Shown piece by piece: positions 27,363 through 35,932 of a stretch of DNA of 64,000 nucleotides. Position 1 is the first letter of the stretch. Each line of letters begins with the position of its first letter. Source of the stretch: Xaviernesmea oryzae. GTDB taxonomy: Bacteria > Pseudomonadota > Alphaproteobacteria > Rhizobiales > Rhizobiaceae. Below the pieces are notes generated by a model. The model ran no database searches, was not told where the DNA came from, and was given only the letters and a program-made list of their open reading frames with translations. The translations under genes were made by a program, and so were the position numbers. The DNA is taken from positions 248,001 through 312,000 of the forward strand of contig NZ_FOAM01000002.1 in NCBI RefSeq assembly GCF_900109605.1. Direction: 5' to 3'.

Positions 27363-28831
27363 GCGGCATCCTTAACGGAACGATAGGCTGAAAGCGCACG
27401 GTCGCGCGCTTTGGCATGGTCGACCTGCGGCTTGGGGTAGGTCTTGCCGAGAGTTATACAGGCCTCGGCCAGCACACTGGCCGGCGCCTCGAAGGGGCGA
27501 TGGATATAGCGGTCTGGCAGCTTGGCGACCTCGGGAACGAAGCGTCGGACATAGATGCCCTTGGGATCGAATTTCTCGCCCTGCAGAATCGGGTTGAAGA
27601 CCCGGAAAAACGGAGCGGCATCCGCGCCGCAGCCGGCCACCCATTGCCAGTTCACGCCATTGTTGGCGGGATCGGCATCCACCAGCGTATGGCGGAACCA
27701 AGCTTCTCCCCGGCGCCAGTCGATCAGCAGATCCTTGACGAGGAAGGATGCGGCGATCATCCGCACACGATTGTGCATAGCGCCATGACGCCAGAGCTGG
27801 CGCATGCCCGCATCGACAATCGGAAAGCCGGTTTCGCCTCGGCACCAACGGCGAAAATCGTCCTCGTCGCCCTGCCAGTCGAGCCGGTCGAAACGGCGGT
27901 TGATGTTGACGCGCGGCAAATCCGGGTGATGGACGAGCAGATGATAGGCATATTCACGCCAGACGATCTCTCGGCGGAAGGCGACGATCTCGTCGCTCTT
28001 GATGCGACTGGAAAGTCCGTTGGTCGCGTGCCAGACGGTCGCAGGCGAAATCTCACCCATCGCCAGATGCGGCGAAAGGCCGGACGAACCATCGCGTGCC
28101 GGCGTTTCGCGCCCCGCTCTGTAATCCTTCAAGCGTTCCTCGACGAAACGCTCCAGCCTGTCGCGTGCGCCGGCTTCGCCCGGTGTCCAGATCGCGCTGA
28201 ATTCGCTGGCCCAGTCCGGCTGTGTCGGCAGCAGAGCCCAGTTATCAAGCGATTCGCTCTTGGGCAGATGTGCGGGGGCGGGCAGGGTGGAGGGAGCATC
28301 GACCGGCAAATCCGGCTCGCCCTGCGCCTCAAAGGCACGCCAGAACGGCGCATATACACGGAATGGCGTGCCGCTCTTGGTCTTCATCCGCATGGGTTCA
28401 TGCAGGAGCTGGCCTGCAAAGCTCTGGACGGCAACGCCCGCTTTTTCCAGCGCCGCCTTGATGCGCGTGTCCGCCGCGCTTCCGGCGGGATCGTACCGCC
28501 TGTTCCAATAGACCGTGTCGGCCCCGGTTTCCGCAATCAGCGTTTCGATCACTTTGCCTGCTTCGCCGGAGCGGAGGATCAGCCGGTTTCCGAGCCTCTG
28601 CAAATCCTCGTCGAAGCGCGCGAGCGAGTGATGAAGCCACCAGCTCTGCGCGGGACCGAGCGGGCCTAGATCCTCGCCCGGCTCACGAATGTAAAGCGCC
28701 ACCACCGGAACACCACGATCGGCCGCAGCCTTCAACGCATGGTGATCACCAAGCCGAAGATCCTTGCGAAGCCAGAGGATGGTCGGTGCGGAGCCGGATG
28801 AAGTGGATCTGTCGTTTCGGTTCTTGTTCAT
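27359..28831 (-). CDS. phrB: Deoxyribodipyrimidine photolyase
   Basis: A 490-residue class I CPD photolyase that splits UV-induced pyrimidine dimers with blue light. The N-terminal domain begins ILWLRKDLRLGDHHAL. The FAD domain contains VDAGMRQLWRHGAMHNRVRM and WFRHTLVDADPANNGVNWQWVAG, with the Trp-rich electron-transfer region intact. It heads the operon with the flavin oxidoreductase, DUF1365 and cfa genes. The start is ATG at 28831, immediately after an in-frame TTG; a sigma-E-like -10 ends 6 bases before it. A photolyase in a sigma-E/ChrR-type group is known from Rhodobacter. Confidence 0.95.
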   Translation of the reverse strand: MNKNRNDRSTSSGSAPTILWLRKDLRLGDHHALKAAADRGVPVVALYIREPGEDLGPLGPAQSWWLHHSLARFDEDLQRLGNRLILRSGEAGKVIETLIAETGADTVYWNRRYDPAGSAADTRIKAALEKAGVAVQSFAGQLLHEPMRMKTKSGTPFRVYAPFWRAFEAQGEPDLPVDAPSTLPAPAHLPKSESLDNWALLPTQPDWASEFSAIWTPGEAGARDRLERFVEERLKDYRAGRETPARDGSSGLSPHLAMGEISPATVWHATNGLSSRIKSDEIVAFRREIVWREYAYHLLVHHPDLPRVNINRRFDRLDWQGDEDDFRRWCRGETGFPIVDAGMRQLWRHGAMHNRVRMIAASFLVKDLLIDWRRGEAWFRHTLVDADPANNGVNWQWVAGCGADAAPFFRVFNPILQGEKFDPKGIYVRRFVPEVAKLPDRYIHRPFEAPASVLAEACITLGKTYPKPQVDHAKARDRALSAYRSVKDAA

Positions 28832-28837
28832 CAACCC

Positions 28838-28866
28838 CTCTACGCGAAGCGAGAGGAGACGGATCA
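28838..28866 (-). promoter_or_regulatory. Sigma-E (ECF)-like promoter of the photolyase operon
   Basis: On the minus strand TGATCC (28866-28861), 17 bp, then GTAGAG (28843-28838). The start site would coincide with the ATG at 28831. A GAGGGG overlapping the -10 could be mistaken for a ribosome-binding site, but it would lie outside the transcript. Confidence 0.65.
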
Positions 28867-29236
28867 GGAGCCAGAGGAGAGGCCTGATTTTCTTCAGGAC
28901 CCAACAGCTTATACCGTGACCAAACGGCCAGTTGACCCTAAATAATATTATGAACTTATGATCCTATGTGTCTGTTATAAAATTATATTTTTTAATATAG
29001 AACATGAATTTCTGTAGCGCACACGCGCAGTGTCGACGCTATCGATCGCTTTGGACCGACGCTCGCTGTGCGTGGATACGGCTCCAAGGTTCGCCGAGGC
29101 ATCGCCAAATCAGCCCACGACTGCAGACCGAAACGCCGAAAGAAAGTGCTGCGAAAAGGTTAACGAGCGGCGGAACAAAGTCCGGCAAAAGTCGGTTGAT
29201 TTGGCAATCCAACCGCACGTTCCGCGAGGCCATCCC
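28867..29236. other. AT-rich divergent intergenic region
   Basis: The stretch 28930-29005 is strongly AT-rich (for example ATTATATTTTTTAATATAG near 28982) compared with the rest of the window. It probably holds the promoter of the small secreted protein to its right. No gene recognised. Confidence 0.45.
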
Positions 29237-29488
29237 ATGCTCAAGCCGCTGCGTTTCGCCACTCTCTTCTTCACTCTTGCAGCGGCGTCGTCGCCGGCGT
29301 TTGCTGCCTTGCAGGCGCCTGCCGACTATGCACATCAGCAGGCGACCACGATGGCATCCTACGATATGGCGGACGCCTCTGGCCAGGTCTGCGTGCCGCC
29401 CGACCCCCAGTATATTCCGAGCTTCATCCGCGCACCGAATGGCGAGATCGTCGGTGTCAGCTATACGATCATTCAATACGAATGCTGA
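29237..29488 (+). CDS. Small secreted protein, 83 aa
   Basis: The start MLKPLRFATLFFTLAAASS follows GAGG. A Sec signal peptide is expected to be cleaved after SPAFA (residue 23), leaving about 60 residues with two cysteines (QVCVPPDP and the C-terminal QYEC) that could form a disulfide. No family recognised. It is followed by a terminator and is monocistronic. Confidence 0.6.
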   Translation: MLKPLRFATLFFTLAAASSPAFAALQAPADYAHQQATTMASYDMADASGQVCVPPDPQYIPSFIRAPNGEIVGVSYTIIQYEC

Positions 29489-29509
29489 GCGCGGACATTC
29501 CCGAAGGAT

Positions 29510-29550
29510 AAAGGCGGCCCCGCCAGTCTTGCACTGCAAGGGCCGCTTTC
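29510..29550 (+). terminator. Terminator after the small secreted protein
   Basis: AAAGGCGGCC pairs imperfectly with GGCCGCTTT across a ~21-nt loop and runs into TTTC, 20 bp after the stop codon. Confidence 0.45.
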
Positions 29551-29591
29551 GTGTGAGGGATGCGGGTTTACGCAGCCCTAGCAAAAAGCAA

Positions 29592-29948
29592 TCAGGCAAC
29601 GCCAGGAATGTCTTCGAGTCGGTGCCAGACGGGAATGCCACGCTCGCGTGCGAGCCTTACGTCATTATCCGCGCCCTTGGAGGCGCCCGCCAGTCGCAAG
29701 ACCCCATCGCACAGTTGGAGCAATCGGCCGGCGACCGGGTGGAAAATCTCCTCATAGAGATCATCGCCGATTTCCCGACCTCCCGCCGCATGCCAGACCG
29801 GCAGCGCAACCCATTCCCCGATCATCGGCACATGTCCCGCCTTGAACAGCGCGTAGGATGGCTCTTCGAGCCGCTTGAGGTTGTCGGCCATCAAGGCAGG
29901 GTCATCGCCCGTGCCGGAGCGGTAGGGGCCGGCGATCAAAATCAACAT
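29592..29948 (-). CDS. DUF4406-like (nucleoside deoxyribosyltransferase-fold) protein
   Basis: A 118-residue protein beginning MLILIAGPYRSGTGDDPALM. The IAGPYRSG loop and the later LCDGVLRLAGASKGADNDVRLARERGIPVW segment match DUF4406, a family with the fold of nucleoside 2-deoxyribosyltransferases. EWVALPVW lies between. The ATG at 29948 is chosen for GGAG 7 nt upstream. It diverges from a DeoR-family regulator with a shared operator region, which makes it the likely target. The nucleoside substrate is inference. Confidence 0.72.
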   Translation of the reverse strand: MLILIAGPYRSGTGDDPALMADNLKRLEEPSYALFKAGHVPMIGEWVALPVWHAAGGREIGDDLYEEIFHPVAGRLLQLCDGVLRLAGASKGADNDVRLARERGIPVWHRLEDIPGVA

Positions 29949-29974
29949 GAGTGTCTCCATCGAATTTTTAAGAT

Positions 29975-29992
29975 TGCACGAAATAGCGTGAA
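29975..29992 (+). promoter_or_regulatory. Putative DeoR operator, copy 1
   Basis: TGCACGAAATAGCGTGAA lies 27 bp upstream of the DUF4406 start. It matches the second copy, on the other strand, at 15 of 18 positions. Confidence 0.55.
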
Positions 29993-30032
29993 TTGGGTAC
30001 GCTAACGTCATAGCGACCACTGGAGCAGCAAT

Positions 30033-30050
30033 TTCATGCAAATTCGTGCA
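30033..30050 (-). promoter_or_regulatory. Putative DeoR operator, copy 2
   Basis: On the minus strand TGCACGAATTTGCATGAA ends 12 bp before the regulator's ATG. The inverted pair with copy 1 (centres 58 bp apart) is suited to autoregulation and looping. Confidence 0.55.
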
Positions 30051-30061
30051 GAGTCAAGAGA

Positions 30062-30832
30062 ATGCTGACGCAGCAGCGCAAAAGCTTTATTCTCGAAATC
30101 CTCAAGCGAGACGGGCAGGTGGTCGCCAAGTCGGTTGCCGAGCAGCTGCATCTTTCCGAGGACACGATCCGACGGGACCTTCGCGAGCTGGCAGCCGAAG
30201 GCTTGTTGCGTCGGGTCCATGGCGGCGCCATGCCGCTTGCGCCCGATCTGCCGCCGCTGACCGTGCGGCGGTCGGTCGCGCCTTTGGCCAAACGAGCGTT
30301 GGGCCTTGCCGCTGCCGCGCTGGTACAGCCGGGACACCTAGTTTTCCTCGACGGTGGCACGTCCACGGCGGAAATCGCCAAGGCATTGCCGCAGGATTTT
30401 AGCTTCACCGTCGCCACCCACAGTCCGACGATCGCTGCCGAATTGGAGACGCATCCCACGGCGGAAGTGATCCTGATCGGCGGCCGGATCTACAAGCATT
30501 CCATGGTGGCTGTCGGCGCATTGGCAAGCAGCCAGATCGCGCTGATCAGGCCTGACCTCTTCTTTCTCGGCGCGACGGCCATCCATCCGGTCCATGGGCT
30601 TTCGACAGGTGATCTTGAAGAGGCGGCGATTAAGCGGCAGATTGCCGCCCGCGCCGCCGAGACATTCGTGCTGGTGACGCAGGACAAGCTCAATCAGGCA
30701 TCTCCATGCACTATTATGCCAGTTACGGAAATTTCCGGCATTTTCGTGCAGAGCGGTTTAGACGCAGAGGCGCTCACGCCTTATCGCACGCTCGGCATCC
30801 GCGTCATCGAGGTGGAGGAGGGAGAAGAATGA
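30062..30832 (+). CDS. DeoR/GlpR family transcriptional regulator
   Basis: A 256-residue regulator. The N-terminal winged helix is classic (RKSFILEILKRDGQVV, SEDTIRRDLRELAAEG, VHGGAM at residues 7-56). The C-terminal sugar-phosphate-binding DeoRC domain has FLDGGTSTAEIAKAL, TVATHSPTIAAEL and FLGATAIHPVHGLSTGD. Effectors of the family are usually phosphorylated sugars or nucleosides. The divergent DUF4406 gene and two inverted operator copies in the 113-bp gap point to a self-contained module. No downstream cotranscribed gene is seen. Confidence 0.9.
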   Translation: MLTQQRKSFILEILKRDGQVVAKSVAEQLHLSEDTIRRDLRELAAEGLLRRVHGGAMPLAPDLPPLTVRRSVAPLAKRALGLAAAALVQPGHLVFLDGGTSTAEIAKALPQDFSFTVATHSPTIAAELETHPTAEVILIGGRIYKHSMVAVGALASSQIALIRPDLFFLGATAIHPVHGLSTGDLEEAAIKRQIAARAAETFVLVTQDKLNQASPCTIMPVTEISGIFVQSGLDAEALTPYRTLGIRVIEVEEGEE

Positions 30833-31204
30833 AAGACTATATGTATCCGATGTGCTTTGCTTTCCCGATTTATTGACGGCGATGCAGACGTCCGGTCATT
30901 TACCAGCCATTAACCATAACTTTGAATTTCCCGACGGGCCGACGTGCTCGGTTCGCATTTCCGCCTCCTTCCTGTCATGATTCGGGTGCTGTCACGTTTT
31001 GTGACATATGTGCCCCGGCTTTGGCCTGGGTGCGGCTGAACGTGGCTGGAAACGGGACAGGAGACATGAAGGGTGCATGCGGCGCTCGTCTCCTTCACCC
31101 TGTACCGGCCGGGACGAGGACCTTGGCGGTCGTGGCGCGGAAAGCGGATCCGCAAGACGGCCAGCCTGACGGATGGCGGCAAGACATTGACGAATGAACG
31201 ACGG
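30833..31204. other. Intergenic region upstream of rlpA
   Basis: About 370 bp. It contains TTAACCAT at 30910-30917, the half-site recognised by the cell-cycle regulator CtrA in Caulobacter, with only a partial second half (TTTG after 7 bp). No gene recognised. Confidence 0.4.
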
Positions 31205-32443
31205 ATGACGGGACGTGTGGCGTCCGCCCTCTTGAAGAGCGGGCGCGCAGCAGCCATCCCATTGCTCTGCATCGGCCTGGCTTCCTGCGGAACGACGCAG
31301 AAGGTGGCTGAAGCGCCGAAGCAGAAGCGCAGCAAGGAATATTTCCCCGAGTCGGTCTATGGCGTGAAGGCCAGCCCGCGTGTTGCCACCGGCAAGAACG
31401 TGCCGAAGGGCGGCGGGCGCTATCAGGTCGGGGATGCCTATCAGGTCAAGGGCAAGTGGTATCAGCCAAAGGAAGAGCCGGGCTATGACAAGGTCGGCAT
31501 GACCTCGTGGTACGGATCCGCCTTTCACGGGCGGCTGACCGCCAATGGCGAGGTCTACGACACTTACCACCTGTCGGCCGCCCATCCGACCTTCCCGCTG
31601 CCGAGCTATGCGCGCGTCACGAATCTCGAAAACGGTTCGTCCGTCGTCGTGCGCGTCAACGACCGTGGCCCTTATGAATATAACCGTCTGATCGATCTCT
31701 CGTCCAAGGCTGCCGAACTTCTCGACGTCAAGCGCAAGGGCAGCGCCAAGGTGCGCGTCCAATATGTCGGCAAGGCTCCGCTCGAAGGCAATGACATGCC
31801 TTTCCTGATGGCCTCCTATATTCCGAAGGGCGACCGCACCCCGCACTCGCTGCCCGGTGGCGGACAGATTGCCAGCGGCGTGATGGTGGCCTCCAATGCG
31901 CCGATGCGCGACGATGTCCATTCCTTCGGCCGCTCGCTTTTCGGCCATACCAGCCCCGAGCCGCGTGCAGCCGCCGTACCGGCTGCACGCGAAAGCCGCG
32001 CGGCCGCTGCACCTGTCGTATCCCAGAAACCGTCGAAGACGATGGTCGCACCGGCGCCCGTGTCCGTCGCCGCGGTGCGCGCGCCCGAGCCCCAGGTTCG
32101 CACGATGCCGAAGATGATGCCGCACGCCCCGGATGCGCCGCCTTCGATGCTGGGTGCCGGCATTCCGCTCACCGCGCTGGCCGAAGAGGAAGCGCCGGTC
32201 CATCACGCTGTTCCAGCGTCCTTCGACAGCTTCTTCGCCCTGCCGGAAATCGGCCCCGTACCCAGCCCGCGCCCGGCCGGCGCCCAGCGTCTTGCCAGGC
32301 GCACGACCTATTCCGCCGCCTATGCGGAAGCACCCCGCGCGCATCCGGCCGAAGCCGCTTTCGAGGCTGTTCTCGCCGATGGTGGCGCACTGACGCCGGA
32401 AATGATCATCGAGCATTCGGATCGCGCGGCAAAGCGCCGCTGA
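31205..32443 (+). CDS. rlpA: RlpA-family septal lipoprotein
   Basis: A 412-residue outer-membrane lipoprotein. The signal peptide ends in lipobox LASC (Cys28). The double-psi beta-barrel spans about 98-190 with TSWYGSAFHGRLTANGEVYD and the VRVNDRGPY and RLIDLSSKAA motifs; the Asp of NDRGP is the catalytic residue in lytic RlpA proteins. RlpA cleaves denuded peptidoglycan at division sites. The ~200-residue tail is Pro/Ala/Arg-rich and disordered, and no SPOR domain is recognised, unlike E. coli RlpA. The DacF-like gene follows on the same strand. Confidence 0.9.
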   Translation: MTGRVASALLKSGRAAAIPLLCIGLASCGTTQKVAEAPKQKRSKEYFPESVYGVKASPRVATGKNVPKGGGRYQVGDAYQVKGKWYQPKEEPGYDKVGMTSWYGSAFHGRLTANGEVYDTYHLSAAHPTFPLPSYARVTNLENGSSVVVRVNDRGPYEYNRLIDLSSKAAELLDVKRKGSAKVRVQYVGKAPLEGNDMPFLMASYIPKGDRTPHSLPGGGQIASGVMVASNAPMRDDVHSFGRSLFGHTSPEPRAAAVPAARESRAAAAPVVSQKPSKTMVAPAPVSVAAVRAPEPQVRTMPKMMPHAPDAPPSMLGAGIPLTALAEEEAPVHHAVPASFDSFFALPEIGPVPSPRPAGAQRLARRTTYSAAYAEAPRAHPAEAAFEAVLADGGALTPEMIIEHSDRAAKRR

Positions 32444-32741
32444 CCCCGTTTGCACGCGGCGTCATGGCCAAAGGGAAGGCGGACCGAAGCTGCCTTCCGT
32501 CATGGCGGCGTTCGGTTGCCTGTCTGTGAGCTGTTCGGCAACCGCTCATATTGGGGATCTTTCCCGTCCCGCCTGTCTCAGTTCCTCTTGATGCTGTAAC
32601 ACACTCAGTCTGCACGATAATTCGTCAAATTGATACCGATTGACATCATTCTGCGGTAGTGTGGCGAAACGGAGCGGCGAGGCCGGCGGCAGGCATCCGC
32701 GAACCGGCCTGAGAACGCTCCAGACGCGGAGGAACAGCAGG
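32444..32741. other. Intergenic region between rlpA and the DacF-like gene
   Basis: About 300 bp with no recognised gene. A short GC-rich dyad (AAGGCGG / CTTCC area) follows rlpA, but no clear terminator was found. Confidence 0.4.
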
Positions 32742-33917
32742 ATGGCGGCGACGACCCTTTCTTCATGCGTCAGATCGTGCCGGCTTTTCGTCGGCACGGT
32801 CGTTTTGCTGCTGGCGGCGTCCCCAGCGCTTTCACAGACGGTCGAGACCAAAGCCAAACAGGTCTATATGGTCGAGCAGGAGACCGGTACGGTCCTGCTG
32901 TCGCGGGAGGCCGATACCGTTGTGGCGCCGGCCTCCAACGCCAAGCTGATGACGATGGACGTCGCGCTCGATGCGATCAAGAGCGGGACGCTGGCGCTCT
33001 CCAGCGCGTTTCCCGTTTCGGAATATGCCTGGCGCACCGGCGGCGCGCCTTCCGGTACGTCCACCATGTTCGCGGCCATCAAGTCGAGCGTGCCCGTATC
33101 GGCGCTGGTGACCGCAATCGCCGTGCAGTTCGCCAACGATGCCTGCCTGATCCTGGCGGAAGGTCTGGCCGGCAGCGAAGGCGCCTTTGTCGAGAAGATG
33201 AATGCGCGCGCCAGAGCCCTCGGTCTGGCCGCCTCTCGCTTCGCCAATGCGACCGGGCTCCCCGATCCGCGCAACCAGACGAGCATGCGCGATCTGGTGA
33301 CGCTGGCCCGCCATCTTCAGGAGACCTATCCCGACTTCTATAGTGCTTACGCCCTGCCGGATTTCGAGTGGAACAAGATCCGCCAGCGCAACCGCAATCC
33401 GCTGATCGCCGCCAATATCGGCGTCGATGGTCTTGTAACCGGCTTTGCCGAAGGGCAGGGCTTCTCCATCGTCGCGTCCATGGCGCGTGAGGGCCGCCGG
33501 GTGTTTCTGGCGGCAGGCGGCTTTGCCACCGACAAGGAGCGTACCGAAGAGAGCCGCAAGCTGCTCGACTGGGCCATGACCGATTTTGCCCGGAAGCGTC
33601 TGTTCGAGGCCGGCGAGACCGTGGCCGAGGCGCCGGTCTATGGCGGTGCGGTGCCGCGCGTTGCGCTGGTGCCGACCGCGCCGGTCGACATTCTGCTCCA
33701 GACCTCCTCGCAGGAAAAGGTGGTGGCCGAAGCGGTCTATCACTGGCCATTGAAAAGCCCCGTTGCCAAGGGCGCCGTGGTCGGTCGTCTCGTCGTCACC
33801 CGCGGCGGCAAGACCATTCGCGAAGTTCCGCTGGAGGCGGCCGAAGGCGTGGAGGAGGGTCCCCTGACGCGGCGCGCGGCGGATGCGCTGCAGGAGCTTC
33901 TGTTCTTCTGGCTCTAG
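32742..33917 (+). CDS. D-Ala-D-Ala carboxypeptidase-like protein with degenerate active site
   Basis: A 391-residue DacF/PBP5-type protein (S11 peptidase fold). It has a signal peptide (residues 1-31) and a C-terminal PBP5-like domain. The first catalytic motif SxxK is intact (S65-N-A-K68). The SxN motif reads F130-A-N132 and KTG reads V232-T-G234, so the serine and lysine needed for acylation and substrate binding are replaced. Surrounding sequence (ANDACLILAEGLAGSE, NATGLPDPRN) is well conserved, so the changes are specific. It may be an inactive scaffold or substrate-binding protein. GGAGG precedes the ATG. Confidence 0.85.
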   Translation: MAATTLSSCVRSCRLFVGTVVLLLAASPALSQTVETKAKQVYMVEQETGTVLLSREADTVVAPASNAKLMTMDVALDAIKSGTLALSSAFPVSEYAWRTGGAPSGTSTMFAAIKSSVPVSALVTAIAVQFANDACLILAEGLAGSEGAFVEKMNARARALGLAASRFANATGLPDPRNQTSMRDLVTLARHLQETYPDFYSAYALPDFEWNKIRQRNRNPLIAANIGVDGLVTGFAEGQGFSIVASMAREGRRVFLAAGGFATDKERTEESRKLLDWAMTDFARKRLFEAGETVAEAPVYGGAVPRVALVPTAPVDILLQTSSQEKVVAEAVYHWPLKSPVAKGAVVGRLVVTRGGKTIREVPLEAAEGVEEGPLTRRAADALQELLFFWL

Positions 33918-34057
33918 GCACGGAAGGGCAGCATCTCCCTACACCGACGGCAATTTCATGCGCGGCTTTTGACCCCGGCGGCGCAACAGGCTAACACCGG
34001 GCCATGCCGCACCGAACCGGTGTGCGGCAAGATCAATCGAGCAGACAGGACCAAAAC

Positions 34058-34750
34058 GTGACCACAGGCGGCGGTGTCTTCGTGACCTTCGAGGGCGGTG
34101 AAGGCGTGGGCAAGTCCACGCAGATCCGCCGCTTGGCCGAAACGCTGACGCGCCGGGGGCATGATGTGCTGGTGACACGCGAACCCGGCGGCTCGCCGGG
34201 CGCGGAGGCCGTGCGCCATGTTCTTCTGTCCGGCGCGGCGCAGGCCAAGGGGCCGCGCTTCGAGGCCATTCTCTTTGCGGCCGCGCGTAACGACCATGTG
34301 GAGGAGGTGATCCGCCCTGCGCTTGGCGCCGGCCGCGTGGTGCTGTGCGATCGCTTCATGGATTCCTCGCGGGTCTACCAAGGCGTTGTCGGCGGCTTGG
34401 ATCCTGAGATCGTCGTCGCCCTTGAGCGCATCGCGATCAACGGGCTGAAGCCCGACTGCACCATCATTTTCGACATGCCGGCCGAGGAAGGGCTGGAGCG
34501 CGTGCGGGCGAGGGCAGGCGCCGCTGCTGGCGGGCAAGGCCTCGATGGTCTCGACCGGTTCGAAAAGGACGAGATCGAGCTTCACCGCAAACGCCGAGAC
34601 GGCTTTCTCGACCTTGCCGCCGAGGATCCGCTGCGCTGTCACGTGGTCGATGCACGGCCGGCTGCCGGCGCCGTCGCCGCTGTCGTTCTGTCGATCGTCC
34701 AGCCGCTTCTGCCCGATATCTCGTGCCCGACCGCGGACACGGTGCGATGA
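34058..34750 (+). CDS. tmk: Thymidylate kinase
   Basis: A 230-residue kinase phosphorylating dTMP to dTDP. The P-loop is [12 protein letters not shown] (near residues 10-21), the dTMP-binding [12 protein letters not shown] segment is near residue 98, and the lid region follows with Arg-rich ERVRARAG. The GTG start at 34058 is favoured by CAGGA upstream and by family N-termini; an ATG at 34004 would add 18 atypical residues. It overlaps holB by ATGA, a conserved arrangement in alphaproteobacteria. Confidence 0.93.
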   Translation: MTTGGGVFVTFEGGEGVGKSTQIRRLAETLTRRGHDVLVTREPGGSPGAEAVRHVLLSGAAQAKGPRFEAILFAAARNDHVEEVIRPALGAGRVVLCDRFMDSSRVYQGVVGGLDPEIVVALERIAINGLKPDCTIIFDMPAEEGLERVRARAGAAAGGQGLDGLDRFEKDEIELHRKRRDGFLDLAAEDPLRCHVVDARPAAGAVAAVVLSIVQPLLPDISCPTADTVR

Positions 34751-35766
34751 GCACGCTGCTGGATGGGGCCTTGCCGCCGGCGCAAACGCCGCATCTCTTC
34801 GGTCATGCCGCGGCTGAACGCTTTCTGGCCGAGAGCTACTCCTCGGGCAAGGGGCACCATGCCATCCTGATCGAAGGGCCTGAGGGCATTGGCAAGGCAA
34901 CGCTTGCCTTCCGCTTCGCCTATCATGTGCTGACGCATCCCGAGCCGGCCGAGGCGCCAGCAATGCTCTCCGATCCCGACCCGCAATCGCTCGTCTATCG
35001 CCAGATCGTATCCGGCGCCTCGCATAATCTGCTGCATCTGACGCGCCCGCTGGATGAAAAGACCGGCCGGGAGAAAAGTGCGATCACGGTGGAAGAGGTG
35101 CGTCGGGCCGGGCGTTTCTTTTCCCAGACATCAGGCACGGGCAACTGGCGCATCGTCATCGTCGACCCCGCCGACGATCTCAACCGGAATGCCGCCAACG
35201 CGCTTTTGAAAATCCTGGAGGAGCCGCCCCGCCGGGCGCTCTTCCTCGTGCTGACCCACGCGCCGGGCAAGCTCCTGCCCACCATCCGGTCGCGCTGCCT
35301 GCCACTGGCGCTGAGGCCGCTATCGCCAACGCATCTGGCCGAGGCGCTGGGCGCACTCGGGGTCGCGCTGCCGGCGGCGCGTGCTAATGAGGTACTAACG
35401 GCCGCCAAGGGCAGCGTGGCCGAGGCCTTGAAGCTCGTCAATCATGGCGGCCTCGACATTCTCGAGGCCTTCGGCGCGATCCTCAGCAAGACAGACACGG
35501 CTGCGCGCAAGGAGATGCACCGTCTGGCCGATGTGCTATCGGCCAAGGACAGCGGCACGATCTTCGATTTCTTTACTGCGCTTGTCGAGACCCATGTTCA
35601 GGACGCCGCCCGGCAGGCCGCTCGAGCAGGCGAAGGCGCGCGGGCCGACCGACTGGCTAGCCTGAGCACAGCACTGACCGAGAAACTGGCAACTGCGGAG
35701 GCCTATAATCTCGACCGCAAGCAGACGATTCTCTCTTTGATCGACGCGATCAGGGCGGAGCGCTGA
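34747..35766 (+). CDS. holB: DNA polymerase III subunit delta prime
   Basis: A 339-residue clamp-loader subunit. The Walker A is [16 protein letters not shown] (near residue 44) and [18 protein letters not shown] is the hallmark segment, followed by the sensor region [16 protein letters not shown]. Delta prime is the rigid stator of the clamp loader that places the beta clamp on DNA. The four zinc-ribbon cysteines of E. coli HolB are not evident here. Start ATG overlaps the tmk stop, so translation is probably coupled. Confidence 0.92.
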   Translation: MSTLLDGALPPAQTPHLFGHAAAERFLAESYSSGKGHHAILIEGPEGIGKATLAFRFAYHVLTHPEPAEAPAMLSDPDPQSLVYRQIVSGASHNLLHLTRPLDEKTGREKSAITVEEVRRAGRFFSQTSGTGNWRIVIVDPADDLNRNAANALLKILEEPPRRALFLVLTHAPGKLLPTIRSRCLPLALRPLSPTHLAEALGALGVALPAARANEVLTAAKGSVAEALKLVNHGGLDILEAFGAILSKTDTAARKEMHRLADVLSAKDSGTIFDFFTALVETHVQDAARQAARAGEGARADRLASLSTALTEKLATAEAYNLDRKQTILSLIDAIRAER

Positions 35767-35824
35767 GGACAGACGGCGGCAGGGAAGGCGCATGCCGCCA
35801 GCCCCTTCTTGACACTTCTTTAAA

Positions 35825-35850
35825 AGAATATAAGAATATTCATATATTCT
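35825..35850. repeat. AT-rich nested palindrome, operator-like
   Basis: A perfect 8-bp inverted repeat (AGAATATA / TATATTCT) encloses a second palindrome GAATATTC. The composition contrasts with the surrounding DNA. It resembles operators of ArsR-type repressors, but no such gene is nearby. Confidence 0.5.
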
Positions 35851-35915
35851 CGCCATTTCGAGCATGCTGCATTGTCGGCCCTTCGAGACTATCTGTCGAG
35901 CAGATCAGAATTTTT

Positions 35916-35932
35916 CCGCAAATGCGGTTTTT
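35916..35932 (+). terminator. Short hairpin terminator after holB
   Basis: CCGC-AAAT-GCGG followed by TTTTT, 150 bp downstream of the holB stop. Confidence 0.4.
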
